A stretch of DNA of 64,000 bases from Haberlea rhodopensis (GCA_907163345.1 CAJQUN010000021.1:8618001-8682000); one strand, 5' to 3'. Positions 49,065 to 64,000 are shown, counted from the stretch's first letter. Translations and numbers: made by a program. The notes: generated from the letters alone by a model not told the origin.

Positions 49065-52000
49065 ACTCAAAATAAATAGTTGAATATTTGGACAAATCGA
49101 AATTTATCAAAAAATAAAAAAAACCTACGAAATTATGAAAATTTCTCACACCGTCCTCCAAATAAGAAAATGATGTACTCAAGACTAGATGTTAAAATTC
49201 CACAAATTGAATATGTTTACAAAGACATATACTCGAATATTCACACAAAAAAGAAATGTATAAAAAAAATAAAAAACGCCTGTAACTATGAAAATTGCTC
49301 AAACACTTTTTCCAACAAAGAAAATGATGTATTCAAAACACATAATCAAATATTCGCACGAAATCCAAATTCCTAAAAAAAATCAAAACTTTTGTAATTT
49401 GGGAAAATTTCTGAAAATCACCTTCCAACCTAGAAAATGTACTCAAGATTTGATGTTAAAATTCCACAAACTGAATTTTTTTACAAAGGCATTTACTCAA
49501 ATATTAGCACAAAATCTCCTTCCAATTAAGAAAATGATGTACTCAAGGCTTATACTCGAATATTCGCACAAATTCTTCATCCAACAAAGAAAATGATGTA
49601 CTAAAGATCTATAACTCGAATATTCGCACGAATCGAAATTTATTAAAAAATAAAAAACGTGCTTAATTGTAAAAATTGCTCAAAAGTTTCTTCCAACCAA
49701 AATGATGTACTCAAGACATATACTTGAATGAATATTCACACAAAATAGAAATTTATCAAAAAATAAAAAAAAAACATACATAATTTTTGAATATATCTTA
49801 ATAACTTCTTCCATCTAAGAAAATGATATACTCAAAAATATATACTTGAATATTTGGACAAATCGAAATTTATCAAAAAATTAAAAAACAAAACTTCCGA
49901 AATTCTGAAAATTTCGCAAAACCTTCTTTCCAAATAAGAAAATGGTGTACTAAAAATACTAGATGTTAAAATTCTAATATCTGAATTGCTTTACGAAGAC
50001 ATATACTTAAGCATTCACACGGAAATGAAACTAATGAAAAAAAATAAAAAAACATCTGTAACTGTGAAAATTGCTCAAAGACTTTTTCCAACCAAGAAAA
50101 TGATGTATTCAAAACTCATACTCGAATATTCGCATGAAATCAAATTTCTAAAAAAATCAAAAAACTTACGGAATTTGTGAAAATTTCTCAAAATCATCAT
50201 GCAACCAAGAAAATGTACTCAAGATTTGATGTTAAAATTCCACAAATAGAATTTGTTTACGAAGACATATACTCGAATGTTCGCACAAAATCTTCATCCA
50301 ACAAAGAAAATGATGTTCCTATACTCGAATATTCGCACAAAATAGAAATTTATCAAAAAATCAAAAAACATATGTAATTTGTGAAATTATCTTAATAATT
50401 TCTTCCAACTAAGAAAATGATGTATTCAAAATAAATAGTTGAATATTTGGGAAAATCAAAATTTATCATAAAATAAAAAAAACCTACGAAATTCTAAAAA
50501 TTTCTCACACCGTCCTCCAAATAAGAAAATGATGTACTCAAGACTAGATGTTAAAATTCCACAAATTGAATATGTTTACAAAGACATATACTCGATATTC
50601 ACACAAAAAAGAAATGTATGAAAAAAAAATAAAAAACGCCAGTAACTATGAAAATTGCTCAAACACTTTTTCCAACAAAGAAAATGATGTATTCAAAACA
50701 CATAATCAAATATTCGCACGAAATCCAAATTTCTAAAAAAAATCAAAACTTTTGTAATTTGGGAAAATTTCTGAAAATCACCTTCCAACCTAGAAAATGT
50801 ACTCAAGATTTGATGTCAAAATTCCACAAACTGAATTTTTTTACAAAGACATTTACTCAAATATTAGCACAAAATCTCCTTCCAATTAAGAAAAGATGTA
50901 CTCAAGGCTTATACTCGAATATTCGCACAAATTCTTCATCCAACAAAGAAAATGATGTTTTAAAGATTTATAACTAGAATATTCGCACGAAATCGAAATT
51001 TATTAAAAAATCAAAAACGTGCTTAATTGTAAAAATTGCTCAAAAGTTTCTTCCAGCCAAGAAAATGATGTACTCAAGACATATAATTGAATGAATATTT
51101 ACACAAAATAGAAATTTATCAACAAATAAAAAAAACATACGTAATTTTTGAATATATCTTAATAACTTCTTCCATCTAAGAAAATGATATACTCAAAAAT
51201 ATATACTTGAATATTTGGACAAATCGAAATTTATCAATAAATTAAAAAAAAAGTTCCGAAATTCTGAAAATTTCGCAAAGCCTTCTTTCCGAATAAGAAA
51301 ATGGTGTATCTGAATTGCTTTACGAAGACATATACTTAAGCATTCACACGGAAATGAAACTAATGAAAAAAAATAAAAAAACGTCTGTAACTGTGAAAAT
51401 TGCTCAAACACTTTTTCTAAAAAAGAAAATGATGTATTCAAAACACATACTCGAATATTCGCATGAAATCAAAATTTCTAAAAAAATCAAAAAACTTACG
51501 TAATTTGTGAAAATTTCTCAAAATCATCATCCAACCAAGAAAATGTATTCAAGATTTGATGTTAAAATTCCACAAATAGAATTTGTTTACGAAGACATAT
51601 ACTCGAATATTCGCACAAAATAGAAATTTATCAAAAAATCAAAAAACAAATTTATGAAATTATCTTAATAATTTCTTCCAACTAAGAAAGTGATGTACTC
51701 AAAATAAATACTTGAATATTTGGGCAAATCGAAATTTATCAAAAATAAAAAAAACCTACGAAATTCTGAAAATTTCTCAAACCGTCCTCCAAATAAGAAA
51801 ATGATGTACTCAAAACTAGATGTTAAAATTCCATAAATTGAATTGGTTTACAAAGAAATATAATCGAATATTCACACAAAAAATAAATTTATGAAAAAAA
51901 AATAAAAAACGCCCGTAAATATGAAAATTGCTCAAACACTTTTTCCAACAAAGAAAATGATGTATTCAAAACACATAATCAAATATACGCACGAAATCCA

Positions 52001-55000
52001 CATTTCTAAAAAAATCAAAACTTTCGTAATTTTGGAAATTTCTGAAAATCACCTTCCAACCTTTAAAATGTACTCAAGATTTGATGTTAAAATTCCACAA
52101 ACTGAATTTTTTTTACAAAGACATTTACTCAAATATTAGCACAAAATCCCCTTCCAATTAAGAAAATGATGTACTCAAGGCTTATACTCGAATATTCGCA
52201 CAAATTCTTCATCCAACAAAGAAAATGATGTTTTAAAGATTTATAACTAGAATATTCGCACGAAATCGAAATTTATTAAAAAATCAAAAACGTGCTTAAT
52301 TGTAAAAATTGCTCAAAAGTTTCTTCCAGCCAAGAAAATGATGTACTCAAGACATATAATTGAATGAATATTTACACAAAATAGAAATTTATCAACAAAT
52401 AAAAAAAACATACGTAATTTTTGAATATATCTTAATAACTTCTTCCATCTAAGAAAATGATATACTCAAAAATATATACTTGAATATTTGGACAAATCGA
52501 AATTTATCAATAAATTAAAAAAAAGTTCCGAAATTCTGAAAATTTCGCAAAGCCTTCTTCCCGAATAAGAAAATGGTCTACTAAAAAGACTAGTTTGTTA
52601 AAATTCTAATATCTGAATTGCTTTACGAAGATATAAACTTAAGCATTCACACGGAAATGAAACTAATTATAAAAAATAAAAAAACGTCTGTAACTGTGAA
52701 AATTGCTCAAACACTTTTTCTAACAAAGAAAATGATGTATTCAAAACACGTACTCGAATATTCGCATGAAATCAAAATTTCTAAAAAAATCAAAAAACTT
52801 ACGTAATTTGTGAAAATTTCTCAAAATCATCATCCAACCAAGAAAATGTATTCAAGATTTGATGTTAAAATTCCACAAATAGAATTTGTTTACGAAGACA
52901 TTTACTCGAATATTCGCACAAAATAGAAATTTATCAAAAAATTAAAAAACATATGTAATTTGTGAAATTATCTTAATAATTTCTTCCAACTAAGAAAGTG
53001 ATGTACTCAAAATAAATACTTGAATATTTGGGCAAATCGAAATTTATCAAAAATAAAAAAAACCTACGAAATTCTGAAAATTTCTCAAACCGTCCTCCAA
53101 ATAAGAAAATGATGTACTCAAAACTAGATGTTAAAATTCCATAAATTGAATTGGTTTACAAAGAAATATACTCGAATATTCACACAAAAAATAAATTTAT
53201 GAAAAAAAATAAAAAACGCCCGTAAATATGAAAATTGCTCAGACACTTTTTCCAACAAAGAAAATGATGTATTCAAAAGACATAATCCAATATACGCACG
53301 AAATCCAAATTTCTAAAAAAATCAAAACTTTCGTAATTTTGGAAATTTCTGAAAATCACCTTCCAACCTAGAGAATGTACTCAAGATTTGATGTTAAAAT
53401 TCCACAAACTGAATTTTTTTTACAAAGACATTTACTCAAATATTAGCCGAAAATCTCCTTCCAATTAAGAAAATGATGTACTCAAGGCTTATACTCGAAT
53501 ATTCGCACAAAATCTTCATCCAGCAAAGCAAATGATGTACTAAAGATCTATAACTCGAATATTCGCACGAAATCGAAATTTATTAAAAAATCAAAAACGT
53601 GCTTAATTGTAAAAATTGCTCAAAAGTTTCTTCCAACCAAGAAAATGATGTACTCAAGACATATACTTAATGAATATTCACACAAAATAGAAATTTATCA
53701 AAAAATAAAAAAAAACATACATAATTTTTGAATATATCTTAATAACTTCTTCCATCTAAGAAAATGATATACTCAAAAATATATACTTGAATATTTGGAC
53801 AAATCGAAATTTATCAAAAAATTAAAAAACAAAACATCCGAAATTCTGAAAATTTCGCAAAACCTTCTTTCCAAATAAGAAAATGGTGTACTAAGACATA
53901 TACTTAAGCATTCACACGGAAATGAAACTAATGAAAAAAAATAAAAAAACATCTGTAACTGTGAAAATTGCTCAAAGACTTTTTCCAACCAAGAAAATGA
54001 TGTATTCAAAACTCATACTCGAATATTCGCATGAAATCAAAATTGCTAAAAAAATCAAAAAACTTACGGAATTTGTGAAAATTTCTCAAAATCATCATGC
54101 AACCAAGAAAATGTACTCAAGATTTGATGTTAAAATTCCACAAATAGAATTTGTTTACGAAGACATATACTCGAATATTCGCACAAAATCTTCATCCAAC
54201 AAAGAAAATGATGTCCTATACTCGAATATTAGCACAAAATAGAAATTTATCAAAAAATCAAAAAACATATGTAATTTGTGAAATTATCTTAATAATTTCT
54301 TCCAACTAAGAAAGTGATGTACTCAAAATAAATAGTTGAATAATTGGGCGAATCGAAATTTATCAAAAAGTAAAAAAACCTACGAAATTCTGAAAATTTC
54401 TCACACCGTCCTCCAAATAAGAAAATGATGTACTCAAGACTAGATGTTAAAATTCCACAAATTGAATATGTTTACAAAGACATATACTCGAATATTCACA
54501 CAAAAAAGAAATGTATGAAAAAAAAAATAAAAAACGCCCGTCACTATGAAAATTGCCCAAACACTTTTTCCAACAAAGAAAATGATGTATTCAAAACACA
54601 TAATCAAATATTCGCACGAAATCCAAATTTCTATAAAAAATCAAAACTTTTGTAATTTGGGAAAATTTCTGAAAATCAACTTCCAACCTAGAAAATGTAC
54701 TCAAGATTTGATGTTAAAATTCCACAAACTGGATTTTTTTACAAAGACACTTACTCAAATATTAGCACAAAATCTCCTTCCAATTAAGAAAATGATGTAC
54801 TCAAGGCTTATACTCGAATATTCGCACAAATTCTTCATCCAACAAAGAAAATGATGTATTAAAGATTTATAACTAGAATATTCGCACGAAATCGAAATTT
54901 ATTAAAAAATCAAAAACGTGCTTAATTGTAAAAATTGCTCAAAAGTTTCTTCCAGCCAAGAAAATGATGTACTCAAGACATACAATTGAATGCATATTTA

Positions 55001-58000
55001 CACAAAATAGAAATTTATAAACAAATAAAAAAAAACATACGTAATTTTTGAATATATCTTAATAACTTCTTCATCTAAGAAAATGATATACTCAAAAATA
55101 TATACTTGAATATTTGGACAAATCGAAACTTATAAATAAATTAAAAAAAAAGTTCCGAAATTCTGAAAATTTCGCAAAGCGGCTTTCCGAATAAGAAAAT
55201 GGTGTACTAAAAAGACTAGCTGTTAAAATTCTAATATCTGAATTGCTTTACGAAGACATATACTAGCATTCACACGGAAATGAAACTAATGAAAAAAAAA
55301 TAAAAAACGTCTCTAACTGTGAAAGTTGCTCAAACACTTTTTCTAACAAAGAAAATCATGTATTCAAAACACATACTCGAATATTCGCATGAAGTCAAAA
55401 TTTCTAAAAAAATAAAAAAACTTACGTAATTTGTGAAAATTTCTCAAAATCATCATCCAACCAAGAAAATGTATTCAAGATTTGATGTTAAAATTCCACA
55501 AATTGAATTTGTTTACGAAGACATATACTAGAATATTCGCACAAAATAGAAATTTATCAAAAAATCAAATAACATATGTAATTTGTGAAATTATCATAAT
55601 AATTTCTTCCAACTAAGAAAGTGATGTACTCAAAATAAATAATTGAATATTTGGGCAAATCGAAATTTATCAAAAATAAAAAAAACCTACGAAATTCTGA
55701 AAATTTCTCAAACCGTCCTCCAAATAGGAAAATGATGTACTCAAAACTAGATGTTAAAATTCCATAAATTGAATTGGTTTACAAAGAAACATACTCGAAT
55801 ATTCACACAAAAAAGAAATTTATGAAAAATAAATAAAAAATGCCCGTAAATATGAAAATTGCTCAAACACTTTTTCCAACAAAGAAAATGATGTATTCAA
55901 AACACATAAACAAATATACGCACGAAATCCAAATTTCTAAAAAAATCAAAACTTTCGTAATTTTGGAAATTTCTGAAAATCACCTTCCAACCAAGAAAAT
56001 GTACTCAAGATTTGATGTTAAAATTCCACAAACTGAATTTTTTTTACAAAGACATTTACTCAAATATTAGCACAAAATCTCCTTCCAATTAAAAAAATGA
56101 TGTACTCAAGGCTTATACTCGAATATTCGCACAAATCTTCATCCAACAAAGAAAATGATGTACTAAAGATCTATAACTCGAATATTCGCTCGAAATCGAA
56201 ATTTATTAAAAAATCAAAAACGTGCTTAATTGTAAATTGCTCAAAAGTTTCTTCCAACCAAGAAAATGATGTACTCAAGACATATACTTGAATGAATATT
56301 CACACAAAATAGAAATTTATCAAAAAAAAAAACATACGTAACTTTTGAAAATATCTTAATAACTTCTTCCATCTAAGAAAATGATATACTCAAAAATATA
56401 TACTTGAATATTTGGACAAATCGAAATTTATCAAAAAGTTAAAAAACAAAACTTCCGAAATTCTGAAATTTCGCAAAACCTTCTTTCCAAATAAGAAAAT
56501 GGTGTACTAAAAAGACTAGATGTTAAAATTCTAATATCTGAATTGATTTACGAAGACATATACTTAAGCATTCACACGGAAATGAAACTAATGAAAAAAA
56601 TAAAAAAACATCTGTAACTGTGAAAATTGCTCAAAGACTTTTTCCAACCAAGAAAATGATGTATTCAAAATTCATACTCGAATATTCGCATGAAATCAAA
56701 ATTTCTAAAAAAATCAAAAAACTTACGGGATTTGTGAAAATTTCTCAAAATCATCATGCAACCAAGAAAATGTACTCAAGATTTGATGTTAAAATTCCAC
56801 AAATAGAATTTGTTTACGAAGACATATTCTCGAATATTCGCACAAAATCTTCATCCAACAAAGAAAATGATGTTCTATACTCGAATATTCGCACAAAATA
56901 GAAATTTATCAAAAAATCAAAAAACATTTGTAATTTGTGAAATTATCTTAATAATTTCTTCCAACTAAGAAAGTGATGTACTCAAAATAAATAGTTGAAT
57001 ATTTGGGCAAATCGAAATTTATCAAAAAATAAAAAAAACCTACGAAATTCTGAAAATTTCTCACACCGTCCTCCAAATAAGAAAATGATGTACTCAAGAC
57101 TAGATATTAAAATTCCACAAATTGAATATGTTTACAAAGACATATACTCGAATATTCACACAAAAAAGAAGTGTATGAAAAAAAAAATAAAAAACGCCCG
57201 TGACTATGAAAATTGCTCAAACACTTTTTCCAACAAAGAAAATGATGTATTCAAAACACATAATCATATATTCGCAAGAAATCCAAATTTCTAAAAATAA
57301 TCAAAACTTTTGTAATTTGGGAAAATTTCTGAAAATCACCTTCCAACCTAGAAAATGTACTCAAGATTTGATGTTAAAATTCCACAAACTGAATTTTTTT
57401 ACAAAGAAATTTACTCAAATATTAGCACAAAATCTCCTTCCAATTAAGAAAATGATGTACTCAAGGCTTATACTCGAATATTCGCACAAATTCTTCATCC
57501 AACAAAGAAAATGATGCATTAAAGATTTATAACTAGAATATTCGCACGAAATCGAAATTTATTAAAAAATAAAAATTGTAAAAATTGCTGAAAAGTTTCT
57601 TCCAACCAAGAAAATGATGTACTCAAGACATATAATCGAATGAATATTTACACAAAATAGAAATTTATCAACAAATAAAAAAAAACATACGTAATTTTTG
57701 AATATATCTTAATAACTTCTTCCATCTAAGAAAATGATATACTCAAAAATATATACTTGAATATTTGGACAAATCGAAATTTATCAATAAATTAAAAAAA
57801 AATTCCGAAATTCTGAAAATTTCGCAAAGCCTTCTTTCCGAATAAGAAAATGGTGTACTAAAAAGACTAGTTGTTAAAATTCTAATATCTGAATTGCTTT
57901 ACGAAGACATATTCTTAAGCATTCACACGGAAATGAAACTAATGAAAAAAAAATAAAAAAACGTCTGTAACTATGAAAATTGCTCAAACACTTTTTCTAA

Positions 58001-61000
58001 CAAAGAAAATGATGTATTCAAAACACATACTCGAATATTCGCATGAAATCAAAATTTCTAAAAAAATCAAAAAAACTTACGTAATTTGTGAAAATTTCTC
58101 AAAATCATCATCCAACCAAGAAAAATGTATTCAAGATTTGATGTTAAAATTCCACAAATAGAATTTGTTTACGAAGACATATACTCGAATATTCGCACAA
58201 AATAGAAATTTATCAAAAAATCAAAAAACATATGTAATTTGTGAAATTATCTTAATAATTTCTTTCAACTAAGAAAGTGATGTACTCAAAATAAATACTT
58301 GAATATTTGGGCAAATCGAAATTTATCAAAAATAAAAAAAACCTACGAAATTCTGAAAATTTCTCAAACCGTCCTCCAAATAAGAAAATGATGTACTCCA
58401 AACTAGATGTTAAAATTCCATAAATTGAATTGGTTTACAAAGAAATATACTCGAATATTCACACAAAAAATAAATTTATGAAAAAAAAATAAAAAACGCC
58501 CGTAAATATGAAAATTGCTCAAACACTTTTTCCAACAAAGAAAATGATGTATTCAAAACACATAATCAAATATACGCACGAAATCCACATTTCTAAAAAA
58601 ATCAAAACTTTCGTAATTTTGGAAATTTCTGAAAATCACCTTCCAATCTTTAAAATGTACTCAAGATTTGATGTTAAAATTCCACAAACTGAATTTTTTT
58701 TACAAAGACATTTACTCAAATATTAGCACAAAATCTCCTTCCAATTAAGAAAATGATGTACTCAAGGCTTATACTCGAATATTCGCACAAAATCTTCATC
58801 CAACAAAGCAAATGATGTACTAAAGATCTATAACTCGAATATTCGCACGAAATCGAAATTTTTTAAAAAATCAAAAACGTGCTTAATTGTAAAAATTGCT
58901 CAAAAGTTTCTTCCAACCAAGAAAATGATGTACTCAAAACATATACTTGAATGAATATTCACACAAAATAGAAATTTATCAAAAAATAAAAAAAAACAAA
59001 CATAATTTTTGAATATATCTTAATAACTTCTTCCATCTAAGAAAATGATATACTCAAAAATATATACTTGAATATTTGGACAAATCGAAATTTATCAAAA
59101 AATTAAAAAACAAAACTTCCTAAATTCTGAAAATTTCGCAAAACCTTCTTTCCAAATAAGAAAATGGTGTACTAAAAAGACTAGATGTTAAAATTCTAAT
59201 ATCTGAATTGCTTTACGAAGACATATACTTAAGCATTCACACGGAAATGAAACTAATGAAAAAAAATAAAAAAACATCTGTAACTGTGAAAATTGCTCAA
59301 AGACTTTTTCCAACCAAGAAAATGATGTATTCAAAACTCATACTCGAATATTCGCATGAAATCAAAATTTCTAAAAAAATCAAAAAACTTACGAAATTTG
59401 TGAAAATTTCTCAAAATCGTCATGCAACCAAGAAAATGTACTCAAGATTTGATGTTAAAATTCCACAAATAGAATTTTTTTACGAAGACATATACTCGAA
59501 TATTCACACAAAATCTTCATTCAACAAAGAAAATGATGTCTTATACTCGAATATTCGTACAAAATAGAAATTTATCAAAAAATCAAAAAACATATGTAAT
59601 TTGTGAAATTATCTTAATAATTTCTTCAAACTAAGAAAGTGATGTACTCAAAATAAATACTTGAATATTTGGGCAAATCGAAATTTATCAAAAAAAAAAA
59701 AAAACCTACGAAATTCTGAAAATTTCTCACACCGTCCTCCAAATAAGAAAATGATGTACTCAAGACTAGATGTTAAAATTCCACAAATTGAATATGTTTA
59801 CAAAGACATATACTCGAATATTCACACAAAAAAAGAAATGTATGAAAAAAAATAAAAAACGCCCGTAACTATGAAAATTGCTCAAACTATTTTTCCAACA
59901 AATAAAATGATGTATTCAAAACACATAATCAAATATTCGCACGAAATCCTAATTTCTAAAAAAAATCAAACTGAAAATCACCTTCCAACCTAGAAAATGT
60001 ACTCAAGATTTGATGTTAAAATTCCACAAACTGGATTTTTTTACAAAGACACTTACTCAAAATGTACTCAAGAAAATGATGTACTCAAGACATATAATTG
60101 AATGAATATTTACACAAAATAGATACTCAAAAATATATACTTGAATATTTGGACAAATCGAAATTTATCAATAAATTAAAAAAAAAGTTCCGAAATTCTG
60201 AAAATTTCGCAAAGCCTTCTTCCCGAATAAGAAAATGGTCTACTAAAAAGACTAGTTTGTTAAAATTCTAATATCTGAATTGCTTTACGAAGATATATAC
60301 TTAAGCATTCACACGGAAATGAAACTAATTATAAAAAATAAAAAAACGTCTGTAACTATGAAAATTGCTCAAACACTTTTTCTAACAAAGAAAATGATGT
60401 ATTCAAAACACGTACTCGAATATTCGCATGAAATCAAAATTTCTAAAAAAATAAAAAAACTTACGTAATTTGTGAAAATTTCTCAAAATCATCATCCAAC
60501 CAAGAAAATGTACTCAAGATTTGATGTTAAAATTCCACAAATAGAATTTGTTTACGAAGACATATACTCGAATATTCGCACAAAATAGAAATTTATCAAA
60601 AAATCGAAACACATATGTAATTTATGAAATTATCTTAATAATTTCTTCCAACGAAGAAAGTGATGTACTCAAAATAAATACTTGAATATTTGGGCAAATC
60701 GAAATTTATCAAAAATAAAAAAAACCTACGAAATTCTGAAAATTTCTCAAACCGTCTTCCAAATAAGAAAATGATGTACTCAAAACTAGATGTTAAAATT
60801 CCATAAATTGAATTGGTTTACAAAGAAATATACTCGAATATTCACACAAAAAAGAAATTTATGAAAAAAAAATAAAAAACGCCCGTAAATATGAAAATTG
60901 CTCAAACACTTTTTCCAACAAAGAAAATGATGTATTCAAAACACATAATCAAATATACGCACGAAATCCAAATTTCTAAAAAATGAAAACTTTCGTAATT

Positions 61001-64000
61001 TTGGAAATTTCTGAAAATCACCTTCCAACCTAGAAAATGTACTCAAGATTTGATGTAAAAATTCCACAAACTGAATTTTTTTACAAAGACATTTACTCAA
61101 ATATTTGCACAAAATCTCCTTCCAATTAAGAAAATGATGTACTCAAGGCTTATACTCGAATATTAGCACAAAATCTTCATCCAACAAATAAAATGATGTA
61201 CTCAAGATCTATAACTCGAATATTCGCACGAATTCGAAATTTATTAAAAAATCAAAAACGTGCTTAATTGTAAAAATTGCTCAAAAGTTTCTTCCAACCA
61301 AGAAAATGATGTACTCAAGACATATACTTGAATGAATATTCACACAAAATAGAAATTTATCAAATAATAAAAAAAAACATACGTAATTTTTGAATATATC
61401 TTAATAACTTCTTCCATCTAAGAAAATGATATACTCAAAAATATATACTTGAATATTTGGACAAATCGAAATTTATCAAAAAATTAAAAAAATTTCCGAT
61501 CTGAAAAATTCGCAAAACCTTCTTTCCAAATAAGAAAATGGTGTACTGAAAAGACTAGATGTTAAAATTCTAATAGCTGAATTGCTTTACGAAGACATAT
61601 ACTTAAGCATTCACACGGAAATGAAACTAATGAAAAAAATAAAAAAAACGTCTGTAACTGTGAAAATTGCTCAAACACTTTTTCTAACAAAGAAAATGAT
61701 GTATTCAAAACACATACTCGAATATTCGCATGAAATCAAAATTTCTAAAAAAATAAAAAAACTTACGTAATTTGTGAAAATTTCTCAAAATCATCATCCA
61801 ACTAAGAAAATGTACTCAAGATTTGATGTTAAAATTCCACAAATAGAATTTGTTTACGAACACATATACTCGAATATTCGCCCAAATACTTCATCCAACA
61901 AAGAAAATGATGTCCTATACTCGAATATTCGCACAAAATAAAAATTTATCAAACAATCAAAAAACATATGTAATTTGTGAAATTATCTTAATAATTTCTT
62001 CCAACTAAGAAAGTGATGTACTCAAAATAAATACTTGAATATTTGGGCAAATCGAAATTTATCAAAAAATAAAAAAAACCTACGAATTCTGAAAATTTCT
62101 CAAACCATCATCCAAATAAGAAAATGATGTATTCAAGACAAGAAGTTAAAATTCCACAAATTGAAAATGTTTACAAAGACATATACTCGAATATTCAAAC
62201 AAAAAAGAAATTTATGAAAAAAAAATAAAAAACGCCCGTAACTATGAAAATTGCTCAAACACTTTTTCCAACAAAGAAAATGATGTATTCAAAACACATA
62301 ATCAAATATTCGCACGAAATCCAAATTTCTAAAAAAAATCAAAACTTTTGTAATTTGGGAAAATTTCTGAAAATCACCTTCCAACCTAGAAAATGTACTC
62401 AAGATTTGATGATAAAATTCCACAAACTGAATTTTTATACAAAGACATTTACTCAAAAATTAGCACAAAATCTCCTTCCAATTAAGAAAATGATGTACTC
62501 AAGGCTTATACTCGAATATTCGCACAAAATCTTCATCCAACAAAGAAAATGATGTACTAAAGATTTATAACTCAAATATTCGCACGAAATTGAAATTTAT
62601 TAAAAAATAAAAAAATGTGCTTAATTGTAAAAATTGCTCAAAAGTTTCTTCCAGCCAAGAAAATGATGTACTCAAGACATACACTTGAATGAATATTTAC
62701 ACAAAATAGAAATTTATCAAAAAATAAAAAAAAAACATACGTAATTTTTGAATATATCTTAATAACTTCTTCCATCTAAGAAAATGATATACTCAAAAAT
62801 ATATACTTGAATATTTGGACAAATTGAAATTTATCAAAAAATTAAAAAAAATGTTCCGAAATTCTGAAAATTTCGCAAAACCTTCTTTCCAAATAAGAAA
62901 ATGGTGTACTAAAAAGACTAGATGTTAAAATTCTAATATCTGAATTGCTTTACGAAGACATATACTTAAGCATTCACACGGAAATGAAACTAATGAAAAA
63001 AAAATAAAAAAATGTCTGTAACTGTGAAAATTGCTCAAACACTTTTTCTAACAAAGAAAATGATGTATTCAAAACACATACTCGAATATTCGCATTAAAT
63101 CAAAATTTCAAACAAAATCAAAAAACTTCCGTAATTTGTGAAAAATTTTCAAAATCATCATCCAACCAAGAAAATGTATTCAAGATTTGATGTTAAAATT
63201 TCACAAATAGAATTTGTTTACGAAGACATATACTCGAATATTCGCACAAAATCTTCATCCAACAAAGAAAATGATGTCCTATACTCGAATATTCGCACAA
63301 AATAGAAATTTATAAAAAAATCAAAAAACATATGTAATTTGTGAAATTATCTTAATAATTTCTTCCAACTAAGAAAGTGATGTACTCAAACAAATACTTG
63401 AATATTTGGGCAAATCGAAATTTATCAAAAAATAACGAAACCTACGAAATTCTGAATATTTCTCAAAACGGTCCTCCAAATAAGAAAATGAAGTACTCAA
63501 GACTTGATGTTAAAATTCCACAAATTGAATTAGTTTACAAAGACATATACTCGAATATTCACACAAAAAAGAAATTTATGAAAAAAAATAAAAAACGCCT
63601 GTAACTACGAAAATTGAACAAACACTTTTTCCAACAAAGAAAATAATGTATTCAAAACACATAATCAAATATTCGCACGAAATCCAAATTTCTAAAAAAT
63701 CAAAAGACTTTCGTTATTTGGGAAAAATTCTGAAAATCACCTTCCAACCGAGAAAATGTAATCAAGATTTGATGTTAAAATTCCACAAACTGAATTTTTT
63801 TACAAAGACATTTACTCAAATATTAGCACAAAATCTCCTTCCAATTATGAAAATGATGTAGTCAAGGCTTATACTCGAATATTCGTTCGAAATCAAAATT
63901 TATTAAAAAAATAAAAAAACGTGCTTAATTGTAAAAATTGCTCAAAAGTTTCTTCCAACCGAGAAAATGATGTACTCAAGACATATACTTGAATGAATAT
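49065..64000. repeat. Satellite array, right block
   Basis: Landmarks at 50025(A), 51354(B), 52657(B), 53922(A), 55280(B), 56582(A), 57933(B), 59247(A), 60319(B), 61621(B) and 62984(B). Spacing is 1.27-1.37 kb except 59247-60319 (1072 bp). Copies are more diverged than in the 12-30 kb zone and A-B alternation is irregular. Microdeletions occur just before the landmarks at 51307 (about 30 bp) and 53893 (about 45 bp). The block runs past the window end. I see no gene. Confidence 0.9.
59247..60318. repeat. Compacted satellite unit with several deletions
   Basis: This unit is 1072 bp. Between about 59967 and 60125 several sub-repeats are missing or fused. CACTTACTCAAAATGTACTC joins an ACTCAAATATTAGC block to a later box. 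ACAAAATAGATACTCAAAAA joins two boxes that are normally about 120 bp apart. Junctions fall at shared ACTCAA or ATAGA/ATA words. Confidence 0.7.

Noticed and set aside
1..64000. CRISPR array or bacterial operon
   Set aside because: Repeats are long, A+T-rich and contiguous, with no unique spacers. All recognisable proteins belong to plant LTR retrotransposons.

Overview
The window is non-genic plant DNA. Three blocks of an A+T-rich tandem repeat (1-30387, 37396-42193 and 49060-64000, about 50 kb) are interrupted by two Ty3/gypsy LTR retrotransposons, both on the + strand. Evidence for a plant, probably a eudicot, is the plant chromovirus (CRM-like) and Athila-like proteins and the two plant-type primer binding sites (initiator tRNA-Met and tRNA-Asp). 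I cannot name the species. Repeat structure plus a CRM-type insertion suggest pericentromeric or centromeric heterochromatin; this is inference. I see no host gene, tRNA, rRNA or CRISPR array.

Satellite: the basic period is about 1.31-1.36 kb, built from diverged sub-repeats about 58-160 bp apart, each marked by a box close to AAGAAAATGATGTACTCAA and often by the palindrome CGAATATTCG. Two unit types (A and B) can be told apart. From 1 to about 12 kb the units are mostly B-like and irregular. From about 12.1 to 30.4 kb they alternate A-B in a strongly homogenised 2.66-kb higher-order repeat. After the first retrotransposon the order is A-B-B-A, and after the second A-B-B-A-B-A-B-A-B-B-B with several internal deletions.

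Element 1 (30388-37395, target duplication AAAGA) is a CRM-like chromovirus with recognisable gag, protease, RT-RNase H, integrase and C-terminal tail, inactivated by four in-frame stops and one frameshift. Its 5' LTR is not a copy of its 3' LTR. It is a 667-bp near-perfect inverted repeat made of two copies of the R-U5 end of the 3' LTR, head to head. The turn-around sits at a 6-bp stem with a 6-nt loop. That is the product expected if minus-strand strong-stop cDNA snapped back, primed itself and was then used as the 5' LTR. The insertion therefore has U5 termini at both ends, and the 5' LTR lacks the TATA-bearing U3. This is the most unusual feature in the window.

Element 2 (42194-49059, target duplication GATGT) is a young Athila-like element: two 1401-bp LTRs that differ at 7 positions by my reading. 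It keeps gag and protease, with two single-base frameshifts. It has lost RT, RNase H and the integrase core, and the protease reading frame runs straight into an integrase C-terminal domain, so it is non-autonomous. Its LTRs carry a conspicuous GC-rich double hairpin.

Both insertions landed in or next to the conserved satellite box. When each element and one target copy are removed, the satellite reads through without loss.
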